Below, in pieces: positions 1 through 13,200 of a stretch of DNA of 64,000 nucleotides. Each line of letters opens with the position of its first letter. Within the stretch, counting starts at the first letter, position 1. The stretch lies in the NCBI GenBank assembly GCA_013397075.1, contig VWZS01011036.1:147859-211858 (forward strand). Reading direction: 5' to 3'. The notes below the pieces were generated by a model. The model did no database searches, was not told the origin of the DNA, and saw only the letters and a list, made by a program, of their open reading frames with translations. The position numbers and the translations under genes were made by a program. Origin of the DNA: Rhabdornis inornatus (lineage: Eukaryota; Chordata; Aves; Passeriformes; Rhabdornithidae).

Positions 1-3000
1 CCTGTGCTACAACACTATTTTCAACACAAATCCAAAACACAGTTAAAATTAACTCCCTCCCAGTCAAAGCTAGTACAACAATCCATGCTCTTTCTGATCC
101 ATAAGTGGCAGTGGTGGCAGAAAAAGTTTCAGCAGACAAAGTAATTTGCTAAAAGAAGCAAAGCAGAGTATCCTGCACTTCCTTAGCTGCTTTCTGGGGA
201 TGTACAATGAAGCCACTGTGAAGATACGCAGATAATATCTAGACATGCCAGATTAATTTTATGGGGTTGGAAAATATCTCATGATTTAACAATATGCAGA
301 TTAGTTGCCAGTCTCAGATACCAGTGATGCCCTGATTTAGAATATCTGGGTGCTTCTTGCTTATAGAAACAGCCACTTGCAGGTCCTTTTAGAAGCATAT
401 GCAAATTCATATTTCAATCAATCAGTCAGATAAGTCATTTGATGTTGGTTTTCTTTAACTAAACTGCTTAGGGCAACTAGAGGCTGTGGTTGCCTGGGAG
501 AAACCTGGCTGCCAACAAGGCTATCAATTGCAAACATATTATAAAACACTCGCAAACAAATCAATGCATGTTTTGCCCTCCTGGTCTTCCTGCTTTCTGT
601 AAAAAGTGTAACTTCTTAATCTGTATTGGGACTGATGAAGAAGGATGTTCTAGAATCTTCAATACTGATCGTGTAATAGCTTTACATCTCTATTAACAAC
701 AATAAAATAACCTAAGAGGTAATGTGTGGTACCATTTATAATCTATGTGGAAGTCAGAGCAATCTAGATAAACACAATAAACTTCAAATGAGAAAGAAAC
801 TATTACAACATTTGCTGGCCTTCACAGCCATAAATCTTGCTTGGTCAGGACCATCCCTATTTTGCAATGTATCTGTCACATGAAAACTCTGCTGTGCAGT
901 TAGCGGCCATTTATGTCCCAGATCATTACTTCTGTAAAGAATTTTTAGAATTTTATTCTAGATAAATACAAAAATATTTAAAAATATATTTTTAAAATAA
1001 AATACTCTTTGTAAAAGCAAGGATTTGTCTATTCATGTATATAACTAACTCCCTAACAGAACTGCTCTCGCTGCCAAATCACATCTACCTTTTCTTTCTC
1101 AGCTGCCTTATAGAGTGAAGTTTATTTTTGGTGTCGCAAGTTTTAAGGCTTTATTTTTCTTTTAATGTTCTATAAAGAAACAAAATATTCATTCTCCTCT
1201 CTAGCCCCATACATGAACACAACTTGAAAGATTATGTTTTTGTCATTTCTCATTTAGCTTATACATCCATCATTCTTTACCCTGTGATGGTAGAGATGGA
1301 ATGGAGTTGGTCTAAATCTATGCCTCGTGCAGTGTCCATAGAGATCACAAATTGGAAAGTAACCTACCTTACTGTAAGTCTCACTTGTAAGACTCATCTG
1401 TGTTATAGACAGGTTAAATTCAAACACTTCACAATCAAACTAAAATTAAAAACCATTCACACTTGAGAAATAGAATGGAATAATCTAATTTGAAATGTGT
1501 AAATATTCCTGGGTACACCTTACACTAACACACAAGTTTTTCTACTTGAAAACTTATTTTGACTTACTTTGTTTAAAAGCCTTTCACTAAATCTGGGGGC
1601 CAGTGCTATAGTCAGCACATTTTGATTTAATTGCAGGGCCAAGTTCTCATTTTCTTGGTAATGGAACTGAACTTTGTCACTATAAAAATCTCACTCTGGA
1701 GCTCACAGTTTTTCTGCTTAATGGAATATTCCTTGTAGCAAGTTTGTGTGCCAAAATGATTATTATGTGCAAGTGTTTTATAAAAATGTTGAAGGCTTCC
1801 AGCCCACTGTATTTCATCTTGAATTCAAAAAAATCTCCTTGTTTAAAACTGATGGATGTTTTAGAATATTTTGATTTATACTTTTTTTACCTCATCTACT
1901 CACATATATCTATGAAGCCTGTACGGACAAGCTGTAGGACTTCTTACAAGTTATTTCATGATGTGCACAGGAGAAAGTAGAGATGTGTCACTCACAGATT
2001 ACGTTGTCCATATCAAGACAGTACGGTTCCTGCTGGTACATTTTCTCATCAATACAAAGTTTATATTTTCAAAAGTACTATCAATATTGGATCTCAGTAT
2101 TTGACTATTTAGGTGAGTCAGTAGCCATTCCAACTTGTGTTCCTCCTTATTTGCAAGCAGACTTTACCCTATTCTTTGTCAAGAACTTCCAGATTTTAAA
2201 AAATCTGTATACCAAAAAATGACAGAAAACATATAAATAAAAAAATACAGTCAGTCTCTTAATTGGGAATACAATTTCACACAGATGTCATGTTGGTATT
2301 TGTATTCTATTTATTAATTTATAAGGTCAAATTCATTCCATTTTGGGCTGCCCTTTATAGGAAATGTCTTACTTCACCACATGCAACAGCAGCCATAAAG
2401 GTTACAGACCAGTTAACAAAATTTGACAGGACATGTTACAGTCTTTCTCAAATCAAACAACTATGAGATTTTTGTAACACTGCAAATGTAAATTGGCAAG
2501 TGAATTATACTACACAGTATTCCTTTAAAAACAGAAAAAAAGAAAAGCGTAAAATGTTGTAAAGAGAACATTGCCAACAGTGGGCCTGGGAAGACTTTCT
2601 AAAATGCCTTTTACAGTGATGAAATACATATGCTAATTCATCAGTTATGCCATGCTACTCATCATCATATGAGTATGATCTTAATGTACTTCTGAGTTTG
2701 TATCACAAGTAAGATTGATTACTCAATCACTACATCCAGTAATGCCTATGCCAGCTTGGTCAGACCCCACATACAAATGGACACTTGGACTCCAACAGGA
2801 AATTTCTCCAACCATTAAGAATGCACAGTGTGTCTTCTGTGTCCACATGAACTTTGGTTTTATGGGGATTTTCTATTAATTCATCACTAAAAAAACCAAA
2901 AAAATTTTAAAGAAATTAAAAATTTCATGGGCAACAATTTTTAGCAATAAAGACAGGAATAAAAAGCAATTAAGGACAAATTGTACAAAAAGGTTGTTAC

Positions 3001-6000
3001 TCTGGTGTTTCTGGCCTTCTGATGTTGACAGATTCTTTTTACATTTTCTCATACTCTTTCTTCTAAACAATGATTGTTTTGCATTCCTCTTTGGAGGAAG
3101 CGAGCATTGAGGGACAGGTGGTGGAACCAGTGGAGTCAAGAGGTCTCATCATCACTGTCCAATCCTTGCTCATTGTTGGGATTCTATAAATACACATGTA
3201 ATGAAAATAAAGTGTTTTTTTCCTGCTCAACTTGCCTGGAGTCAGGTGTGAGTGTGTGTGTCTCTCTCTCTCTCTCTCTGTGTAGTAACAGCGACAAAAG
3301 ATCATAAACGCATCCTAGGAATTACCTGAAATAAAAGCTAATTCTGTAGATATATTAGAAATCAGGAACAGCAGTCTATATTGTAAGAAGGAATTCTGGG
3401 CACTTAATTTCTTTTCATTCAAATGTTGAGTATTGGCAGGCATATATGAGTATACGTGGTTCAGGTGCACCTGAAGCCATGTACTTTGAGAGCCTGTGAA
3501 TGCCCATTTTTCAGTCACTGCATCATAAAACAACTGAAACATATGCAAATATCCCAGGCATTAAAAGCAAATAAAGACTGTAACTTGCAGATATCTTCAT
3601 AAGAGAAAATCCAGTTGTCTTCACAAATCAAATAATAATTTTTAAAAATCCCTATTCCTAAATGCATTTTCCTGCATAAGCTAACAAAGTTTTCAATGCA
3701 TTATTGGCTCTTTGAAGAGACTCCAGTGAAAGAAACACACAACTGTAAAGTTAAGCCACCAGTCCTCCAGCTGAAAATCTGAATTTCTTTGGGAGCAAGC
3801 ACAGACAAAGAAGTAGAGAGGTCTAGTTGCAAATTTGTTCAGTAGAGGGGAATTCTCACAGAATATCAGAGTGCTTCCCTGAAAAACAAACTGTAGGCTC
3901 CTGCACAGAGGACTATGTATTCGGAAAGCCTTAATTCAATTTTCTCAAAGTTGTGTAACAAACTGTGCAAAAAGGTCATGAATTGCTAACATAGTGAGAT
4001 TATTAATATTGTGAATTAAATACTTAGTTGAAAAAGTCAAGGTCAGAGTGAAGGAAGATGAAAAAATATGTAATGGAATTTTGCCTCATAGGAAAGAAAT
4101 TATGCCTTAGAAATAGGAGCTATCCCTCCTCTCTTCTCTGTTCTTAGGATTATTCAGCATTAACCAAGACATCCAAAGTATGCATTTTTCAATGAGACAG
4201 TGAGAAATGAAGTCAATACTGATTCAAGGCTGTCACAGTACGTACAAACTGAGCTGCCTGTGCTTTAACTTTGCAATCCACCTTACAGTATTTCTAAAGT
4301 GAAAAATGCCAATAGTGGGTATTTGTTACAAGAATATACTGAAATACTCTAGGAAGGAAAGAATTGTGGGCAACTATTTAAGTCTTTTTTTACAAGTTCA
4401 AAGACAAGGATGTACTATTAACTACGTTGTAATATCTTATTGTACAATGTGCACTGAATAATAGGCCTGAAGGTATTTAAATTTGACTATTTAAAGGCAT
4501 TTTCAAGGGGCGAAATTTTTTCTTTAGGAAAGAATAAGATGTTTTCAAATATGTATTGATTGAAACACTATTACTTAAGGAAGTGAATCACAAAGTACAA
4601 TGAATCTCCGACCAGCAGGTGCTGATATATTATTTGAGATTGCCACTTAAACACTCACCAGAAGATGACTGCTTTCAGGACCTGATTTTTTTTTTTCAAT
4701 TAAAATCACCCATTTATAGACACTGAGCTATATTTGACAGTACAGAAGGCAGCAACCAGCCAGAGGTAAACACAACAGCAGTAACAGCAGTGGAAACAAT
4801 AAATACTAAAAGAAGTGTCAGTCAGAGCAAAGTAAAGATATTTCCAGTCCTCCGAAACAGTGTTCAATGTGAGTGCATGGCTCCCTTCTCAAAGGCACAG
4901 GTATCCAAGCTTCAGTTGAACACCTTTCCTGACAGAGTCATTCCATAGAGTCAAGAATCTGGCCTCACGCTTTTGAATTTGAAGAGTTTAATAAAGCTAC
5001 CAGGATCTGCACAGTCCTTACTCTATGCATGATCTTACTTTTGTGTGCATTGTTTTAGTTCCTGTCTCTGAGGCATTACGAACATGATGTCTTGCCTTCA
5101 GGATGCAAAAAGTTTCTACCTATAGTTGACTCTACAAAGAAGGGTTCCAGTGTTCACTCTGACCCTTTCCCCATCTCCATTCTGTAGCTCTTTTCCTCAG
5201 CACTTGGGTATAAACTTAGGACATACTCAGCGTATCAATTGCTGGGTTCAAAACCTATTGAAGAGCACACCAATACAGGTTGCATTAGGGATTTCTTTAC
5301 CTGTTAGGATAAAAAAAAAGGATTGTTTCTCGTGGCCTAAAATTAAATTTGAATTACTGGCAAGTATCTTTCTGGAAAAACACAAAGTGTGTAACATATT
5401 TTGTGCATTCACAAAGGCCTCTGAACTATTACCTTTTATTCTAGGTATTGTACCTGGTTTTGAGCTGGCATAAGATGAGAGCTAAAAGTTCAGCCTTCTC
5501 ATACTCACAGAGCTTCAGAAAGTTGCCATATACATTAACATGTTCTTTAAAAGCACATTCATTGTATTTTTAAAGAAAGGTATTTTGACTGGAAAATAAT
5601 TTAAAATAAAGTAAACCCCTTTTATGACAAAACCCAGGAAATTAATATGGGAAATAGCAGTGAAACCAACAGCTGTAACTGGGATAATTTTATTTTGTAA
5701 GGAAGGTCATGCACACTGACAGTTACTTTTTCATGTGCACAAGTTAACAGTTATTTTCTTGCAGAGTTCAAAAGAATAATTACGCCACTTATAGGTAATG
5801 GTAAATCCTCAACTTTGACAGATTCTTGTCAGACCAAATCATATACTGAAGTTTTTATGTATTACATTATTAAAGATTTCCTGCATTATTCTCTCCTATC
5901 TTACCTCCTGCAAGCCTGAAATTATCTTTCAAGTACGCTCCTGTTCCAAGAAGTCTACCTGCAGTTCTTCCCAGAGCTCTGCACAGCTGTGGTTTTTTGA

Positions 6001-7570
6001 TCACAGCCTGCTCAGAGACAGCTGAAGAAACAGAACCTAGATTGTGAACGGTTACAGATCAAGAGGAGAGCATGGCTCCTTGTTCCTCCTGCAGCTGCCA
6101 GCAGAATCCCATTGCTCCTGATGCTGCATGGGCAGCTGCTGGCAGCAGCAATCCTCCAGCTCTGGGGAGAAGCTCTGGGTCTGGCTCTGTCCTGCAGCAC
6201 CAGGACATGAGCAGTAGCTGGACACTGTTTGGGCAGGTGACACTGCTGGAAAAGTCAGGTTCATTCTCCATGGAAAACCATCTTCCCCCTCTGGCAAACT
6301 GCGACTCTCAATAGCAACTGGCTTTGTCCAGCCTTTCCCTTCCTTAAATCCTACACTGAAAGCTAAGCTAAAGGTGCACATTTTGAGAGGCAAAAATTCA
6401 GTTTGCAAAGGACTGTGCATTCTACCTGCATGATTAAAGCTGAAAGGGCCACATGATTACATTTTGTTTGTTCACTGGAATCTTTCCCAATAAATAAGAC
6501 AACACAAAGTGACTCTCAAGCTTTGTGATAGTACGATCTAATTTGGTTTCTTGTATTTTTTTGTTAGAAATAGGCCACCATTCTATGACTATGAGACCTA
6601 CACTTTTCCTAAATTCATACCAGCTTTTGAAAGAAAGAAAGTGAAAGGAGTTAAATTGATTGGATTTTTTCCCCCAGTTATGTTCAGTAAATTCCTGCAG
6701 TTCCAACATTAAATAAAATTCTGTATTAATGAATTTTGTCTGTAGGTGGCCAATTGCATTTGGTATCACATTCAAAAATTCGCAAGCAAACATGTCTCTC
6801 CTTTAACCTCTCACCATCTTTTTCTCCTCTAATCAACATATAAGTGATTGCAGCTTTAAAATGCAACAATCTAGAGCATGGAATTTTTCTCAGATACTGA
6901 AGTTACTACAGCCTTTTCCTTATGCCAAACATTAAACACAGACTTATTTTTTCCCCCTTCATTCCCCAAAAAGAGTAGAAATCTCATATTCTGATAACTC
7001 TTCTGGAAGACTGAATACAGGATTTGGAAGGCTCATCAACTCTAAGCAGTAACACTGCATTGGAACAGCTGAAGAGCTTGCAGTGTATGTGTCTCTTAGC
7101 AGTAACCATTTACTTCAGCTGAATGCTAACAGCAATCATTTACCCTAACTGACTGCTAACAATCCCTTCTTGAGTCACAGTGCTGTTACCTGCTGCCTAT
7201 TGCCTGCAGCAAAGTAAATACAGTGTTTCTAAAAATAATAGTAAGAGCGATAAACCTTTCTTTTTAAAAAAATTACATGTTGCAAGCTAGTTTAAACTTG
7301 AACATCTTGAGAGGAATCTATTATGTGAAGGGCCATGTACTTCCACTCACACGGTTCTGAGTCTGAGCCAATACCCCTGAGCACAGCTCAGTGGCCTCTG
7401 TCCCTGGCAAACCCAGGTCTCTACTGCATCACTACTTGATGGATAAAGTTGGCTTCTGACTTGATTATGCCAGTGCCTTTTGCTACCTCTCCGGCTTTTT
7501 AGGAAGATCTACTCTCAAGGAGAAGACTGCTCTAAGCTGAAGCGAGCTCTGGTGTCTTGTTAGTTGAAAC
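1..7570. other. AT-rich stretch with no recognised gene
   Basis: No repeat family or gene was recognised here apart from simple repeats. Open frames are short (up to about 120 codons), scattered over both strands and without recognisable domains, so they look like chance frames. A slightly GC-richer island at about 6010-6320 carries overlapping open frames on both strands, but none looks like a known protein. The stretch could be intergenic or intronic. Confidence 0.5.
3246..3286. repeat. TG/TC compound microsatellite
   Basis: A run of TG dinucleotides passes directly into a run of TC dinucleotides and returns to TG. It is simple-sequence DNA and likely length-polymorphic. The open frames crossing it on both strands are artefacts of the repeat. 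Confidence 0.9.
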
Positions 7571-7712
7571 TGAGATCCCTGGAAGTTTTCATGGACAGGG
7601 CTTGGAGCAACCTGATCTAGTTGAAGAAGTCCCAGCCCACGGCAGGGGATTTGGAGTAGGTGATCCTAAATGTCCCTTGCAACCCAAACCATTCTGATCT
7701 CAAAGTTTCAGT
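7571..7712 (+). repeat. CR1-type LINE fragment, 3' end region
   Basis: The order of short blocks (a 'ccctggaag' block, 'cttggagcaacctgatctag', 'ggcaggggatttgga', then 'cccttgcaacccaaaccatt') follows the 3' untranslated region of avian CR1 elements in sense orientation. No reverse-transcriptase coding sequence precedes it, consistent with the usual 5' truncation of CR1 copies. The terminal short tandem repeat is degraded. Identification is from memory of the family pattern. Confidence 0.75.
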
Positions 7713-7969
7713 GTATGCCAACTACACCAACTCATCAAATTTGATTATTTTTTAATTTCTTTTACTTCTTCTTTTTTTTCTTCCCAAAAAGTCTTTAGAT
7801 AGAAATTTTATATTAATTTCTTTTAAGCAGTAAGTTGATCAGGACAAACACGGGAAATTCCTGTGACTATCAGAGGATATTATCAGTTTAAATGATGTAC
7901 TTCATTACGCATTTTTAGTCCCAGGTACTTCTGAAAATTCATGAAATGAATATATTAACAAAATATTTC

Positions 7970-8152
7970 TTAGTCACCATCACCACCCAGTAAAATACAA
8001 ATTAGAGCTGCAACTGTAAAAACAGTCAAACCAATGAAGAAGCAAAGAAATAATTTCACATGAGTAAAGAAGAATTTTATATAAATGGTTAAGCAGCAGT
8101 TTACCCCATTTCCAGATTGAGTCATGGGTGCTGTAGGGCACCTATAATACAT
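7970..8152 (-). other. Possible small membrane-protein exon or chance ORF
   Basis: This open frame of about 60 codons ends in a strongly hydrophobic segment of about 25 residues (from KLFLCFFIGLTV to ICILLGG), followed by a short acidic tail and a stop. In the minus sense the frame follows an AG, so a terminal coding exon is conceivable. The polypyrimidine tract is weak, however, and no partner exon was identified. It lies about 160 bp from an old LTR element. I do not recognise the protein, and chance is the simplest explanation. Confidence 0.15.
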
Positions 8153-8518
8153 ATAACAAGACCCCCTGTATATTCTGGTGCATTATCAGTGAGCCTTAAT
8201 TGACTGACTAATTTATGAGGTGCAAAAGGAGTTTTCTGTCACAAAACAAGTCACTGTGTTCTGCTCTGTCCCTGCCCAAAGCTCAATGTTTCGGTTTAGT
8301 TTGATTTCTCGGCCAATGCGGCAATAAATGTTACAGTTTAGATTTGCTAATTTTAATAGACTTATTTTCTGTTGTGAGATAGAATTAGGAGCAAAAGCAA
8401 GGCAGGTTTAAAACTTAAAAGGGTGTAAAGAAAAACTTTATTAACAACACAAAATAATAAATCCAGAATAAAACCTTCAGACTACACCCGCCTCTCCCCT
8501 TCCACACCTTCTTAACAA

Positions 8519-9088
8519 TGTGATAATTGATAAAAGATTCATGTTAATCACAGAAGTATTGGGGTTTGTATAAACCAGAATACTAAGCTCTGAAGTGAAG
8601 CATGGACACTAGAGAAAGGAAAATATATGATTAAATCATTCTGTTTTAAATCACCATGTTATGTTATGTTTTCCAAATAAGTTGTAGAGACTATCAGCTC
8701 GCAAAATCAGACTTCCCAATAGCCTTTCCTGCCTTTGTCAGATCAATGCTGCCTATCTCAAGGACCAGACTTCCAGAACTTCACTGGTGGTTATGTACAA
8801 GGACCAGATGGTTATCTGTGACTGATTATCACCCGGAGGCTTTGTGAATTTGGAAAAGGATGTTTATTCAACCACCACTGCTTACCTGGCAAAATTATGA
8901 CAGCAAAAACCCAAAAATTATTGATTACAATGAGAAACCATGGTATAAGAAGAGGCTGCAAACCAAGGTTTGGTGGAGCGTAGAGTGGGCGGTGACTCCT
9001 CACGTTCCCCAGCACTGCGTTGCTCCATCTATATCAAATAAAGCAATCTAAATTTTGCTGAACATTGAGACTTTTGTTTCTCATTTAG
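8519..9088 (+). mobile_element. Solo LTR nested in the older LTR
   Basis: This block separates two parts of the surrounding LTR that are contiguous in its relative at 32-34 kb, which marks it as an insertion. It has a TATA-like TATAAG at 8944-8949 and AATAAA at 9037-9042, in the order expected for a plus-strand LTR. The hexamer AACAAT occurs at 8514-8519 and again at 9089-9094, so a 5- or 6-bp target duplication is likely. The right end lacks a clean terminal CA, so exact ends are uncertain by several bases. The 3' part resembles songbird ERVL-type LTRs by eye. Confidence 0.6.
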
Positions 9089-9639
9089 AACAATAACATA
9101 CAGAAACACTTTAGTCAGTTACTAACTTAAATAATCTTTTTCAGTTTACTTTAGAGAGAGAAGTCTCCTTTTTGTTTGGCTATAGGGTTTTTTCCGTAAG
9201 AAAAAAACCAGTTCTCTCGTGGCTTCACTTTTTCACTAACTCCTCCTATCTTCACAGCTTTCCCGAACTGTGTTTATGGGCCATGTTAAACTCATGGGCA
9301 TTTATTTTTAAGAATGAACTGTTCAAAAGCAAGTCTTTCTCATTTCTCTTTCTTTCTGTTTATACTTCATTCTCAGGACAGAGTTTCTCTTTTTTCCTTC
9401 AGGGCAAAAGATCTTCTGAATGCTCCAACCCCCAAGTCTTTTTTTCACAGTTTATAAGAATTGTTAGTGTAGTATAGTCTATCCCTATAGCTTACAAATG
9501 GATTTTTAGCCAACTTTCACGGTGTCTCCTCATTCTCCTTCCATTTAGAACTTGGCTCTTGCTTCACTGATTTTGGTGTATTTTCTCTGTTCTTTTTCCT
9601 CTTACTCAAGGAAGGATTGAAGGTCTGCAAGTCTTATCT

Positions 9640-10090
9640 GAGCATTGGAAGAGTTAAAATTTTACATAGAAAATGCAGGGGGCTGCGGCCCATGCTGGAT
9701 CAGTGCCAAGATTTCAGGATACTCAGGCCGCACTGGGGAGCTGGGCGAGGGTTGCCTACTGGCGCCTGTCTTCACCTTGCCCAGCAAGCAAGGGTGTGGA
9801 AGGGCTTCTCCAGAACGGGGTTTAGCTGCCTCCCCGCCCAGGCCACGTGGGTGGCTGGGCGGGCCCAGCCACTCCACAGCTGCTCAGAGCTGGCAGCAGG
9901 ACAGAGTTTTGCCGAGACGCAGCCATGCCGGGGAAGGGGGCTACAATTTTAGCAACAGGCCTCTCCTTCCCCTGGTTATCGGGGCCCCTGGTTGAAAAAG
10001 GGACCCGGCAGCTTTCCGAGCCCACACCTGCCCGGCCCAGGCTGCCTGGGAGGGGGCCCGGGCCGCTCAGCGTTACCTCGTGAGAGGCCG
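9640..10090. promoter_or_regulatory. GC-rich presumed promoter portion of the old LTR
   Basis: This segment is clearly GC-richer than the surrounding AT-rich sequence and contains many CpG sites. Beyond it, at about 10155-10210, lie the motifs ccaattgg and gattgg, which look like NF-Y sites. It is best read as the U3 of the minus-strand LTR rather than a host CpG island. Overlapping open frames of 70-116 codons run through it on both strands, as expected from GC-rich sequence with few stops. Confidence 0.4.
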
Positions 10091-10259
10091 GAAATGAAGA
10101 AGAGTTTTCCTGGGGCTTACTTGCTTCAAAATGTAGCTTCACAGAGGCGAACTAACTTTTCCAATTGGTTTCTCAGGCTGTCAACAACCAAACCAGCCTC
10201 CGATTGGTCCTATTATTAACTCACAGAGGAAGTTCTCAGGGAGAAAAACTTCCTAGTAT

Positions 10260-10271
10260 GCCCCCCCCCCC
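10260..10271. repeat. C homopolymer
   Basis: An uninterrupted run of 12 C. It lies at or near the presumed right edge of the old minus-strand LTR and may mark that boundary. Confidence 0.9.
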
Positions 10272-13200
10272 AGGTGCCTTCAATGCACAACTAGCACACT
10301 GAAGCAAAATGTAGCTTGTATTTGCCATGCCAATTAATCTGTTTCTGCTATTGCCAGCCAAAAAACCTCATTCACATTCTGGAACACCTGAAAGAGAAAG
10401 ATATTTGTTCTTATGTGTTTCAAAAATACAGTATGTTCTACACAAGGTGGTGCATAATTCATTGCTCTGTTGACCATCCATGAACATTGATATTTGTCAG
10501 CATTCCAGGCAGGCAGCCACCCATGTCCGGTTCAGGACTGTTTATAGAAGATTTGGAATAACATTAAGCAAATTAATGCAGCACTTCATAGAACATAAAT
10601 GATTGTCATAACCAATAGAAAGCATTAGCACACAGAACAAAACAATGGGTTTAAAATGCCCTGCGAGAGAAATTTGACACCAGTTTCCTTTGCAAACTAA
10701 ATATGCTTTGAATGTATATATTAAAATGCTTGATAAAGCAAGAGATTTGACAGGGGGCCAAGTTAAGGCAGATTTTTTCAAGTTATGTCAGATTGTGAGC
10801 CAGGTAAGAAGTAGCCTGCTTCAGGGATGAGTGCTCACTTGCAGGGGTTTTCCCTATAAATTTGAGTTAATAGTCAGTAACAGGAATAAAATTTTCATAG
10901 TCATGGGTTAAGGTAAACGGAGGCATATATTCTGATTCTAAAAGAATTTCATTTTCCCTTCCTTCTTGCTGGTGAAAGTTAAAGAATTTGTTAAGCTACT
11001 GCTTGTTTAGCAACATCAGTTTAAAAGCAGTTTCCTGAGAAGGGAAAAAAAGAGGATCAGTAAGAAAAGAGGATGAATAAGAAAAGAAGAACTTTATCAG
11101 GTTATTGCAAACACTGCCAGTGTTACTATTAGGAACCATAATTTTAATTGTAGCTGGGGGAAAAGCAGTCAAACCCCAAAAGCTACACAGCTGCCCCTTT
11201 TATTTCATGACAAGTTTCTCACTGTTCCTCATTCCTCAATGGTTAATAGACACATTTTGTCATAAATCACTACAAGAAAATTCAGTGCCCTTCACTGGTT
11301 ACAGTATTTGTATCAGAAAGAGAGGTTGGAGTTTCTGTGTAAAGAGGGTGAGGTTTTGCAAGGAGAGCTTGTTCACACCTGCTCTGTTTAGGTTGCAGAA
11401 AGGATTTCCACACAACTTGCTTTCAAAGCAACCAAAAGGAAAGTACCTTTGCTATTAAATTCAAGTATCAAGTATTTAACTCTTCTATTTTATTTTCTTC
11501 AAGCAGAAGTTCTGCAAAGCTGAAAAACAGATAACCGGAACAAACTAAATTTCAGAGTTTAGACTTTAGTCAAAACACAGGGAGAAAGCCACTAGAAGCA
11601 CTAGAAGCTTTTAAGAGCAGATGTGGTTTTCCTCAATGTCTGAGAGGTTTATCATCAGGAATTCCATGGCATAGGGTTGTGTAATACCTTTATGAAATCA
11701 GGCGCCCTCATCTATGCTCTTTATTATAAATTGTTAAAAACCATAAGTCATTTCCTCATCAATATTCATTTGTCAAGCACAGATTTGCTTCATTATATCT
11801 GGTAACTAAGGATCTAAATAGTAAAAGGCTGACAAAGAGAGATGGTAAGTTGATAAACTAGGTCCTGTCCTCTTCATTTGCGTATCACCAGGCTGACAGG
11901 CTACTTTTCATGCTTACATCTTTTTTTAGGTCCCTATGTTTATTTGTCACAAGGTTAATTCAGCATGCATTCAAATTAATAAGCATAATTTTGCCAAGGT
12001 CAGTATGTTTCAGACTGCAGCCTAAATGCTCAACTTCTTGTCATTGTTTTCCCTATTAAAATCAGAGCTTAAACAAAAGCTCAGTGTATCAGACAGTTGA
12101 GTCATAACCAATTTTATTCCCCTCTGGGGTGGATCCTCTACTTTTCTCATTGGCAAGCTCTGACTCATTCTATATTTTTGTCATTCCTATATTTTAATCT
12201 CCTTAAAAACATCACCTTAATGTGAATATTGTTTAGGTGGAGGTTTATAACGCCAAGAATAGCCATGTGAAGCTACACATCCCACTTTTATGTGGAGCTT
12301 TTTTCTTTTGCTTTAATTTATTGTACTTGCTTTTACAGTTTAAATTTAAGTCACTGAGTAATCTGAGCTTCTTCCTACAGCTCAATTCACCAGTAACATC
12401 TAACTCACCAACTCCTCTGGTCGCTAACACAATCAAGGTTTTGGCTAACATAGACAAAATTGGTCCATTTTTAAATGCTGCACTGGAAATGGAGGGGAAA
12501 TTCCAAGCTAAAAACAGTCCTTTCTTCAAAATTAATCTATTTTCCCACCTTAATGCAAAGAGTTAGTGGAATACACCTCATAAGGTAACATGCAGTAACC
12601 TACCCTGAGGGTATGGTACCATGCAGACAGGAGAGCCCACATTCTTTGTGCAAAGCAGTACAAACTGATAAGGAATTTTTAACCATCATCCCCTCAAGAA
12701 ATCCCAACCAAGTAATGAAAAAATATCCTTTTAACTGGTTCCACACAACAATCAATACTGTAGCTTTTGTGAAAAACATTATTCTCAGAAACTCTTTGGA
12801 GAAAATTAAAATCTACAGTTTGTAAATTTACCCTCTATTTTATAAAGGTGCAACTTTTCTTCACCATTCCAGTTATTTTTCTGGTTCTACTCACAGGCTC
12901 CCCTGGAACTAGTAAATGTTATCTATCAAAGCTGACTCTTATCTTACCCCACCTATTCTGAGTGAGAGACACAACATCCCACATTTAATAGATCATTTGT
13001 CAGTTGCTCAAATTTACATCCACAAAACATCTCAAGATGTGATGGAAATCTATCTTTGCGAAGTCTCAGTAGGTTCTGTCACAGGCCTCTGGCACTAGGT
13101 TTTTTTTCACCAATATATTTTAGTCCATGAAATGTACTTTGGGTCAAAACTTTTTAATGAGATTTGTTGAATAGACTTTTTATTTCTAGGCATCTCCCCA

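Larger units (their letters stand above)
8317..10271 (-). mobile_element. Old long LTR (class II-like), interrupted by another LTR
   Basis: The left edge reads tgcggc and lies beside a degraded ggccaa that could be the end of a primer-binding site. From about 8360 to 8510, and again from about 9100 to 9480, the sequence matches the interrupted element at 32438-33850 in the same block order. In the minus sense an AATAAA lies at about 8441-8446, followed by a U5-like stretch of about 120 bp. The right part (about 9640-10250) is GC-rich with two CCAAT-type motifs, as expected for an LTR promoter region. The right end near the C-run at 10260-10271 is a guess, and no target duplication was found. 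Confidence 0.55.

Noticed and set aside
6012..6420. Overlapping open frames of 60-122 codons on both strands
   Set aside because: The frames come from a locally GC-richer stretch with few stops. No domain, splice pattern or start context supports a gene.
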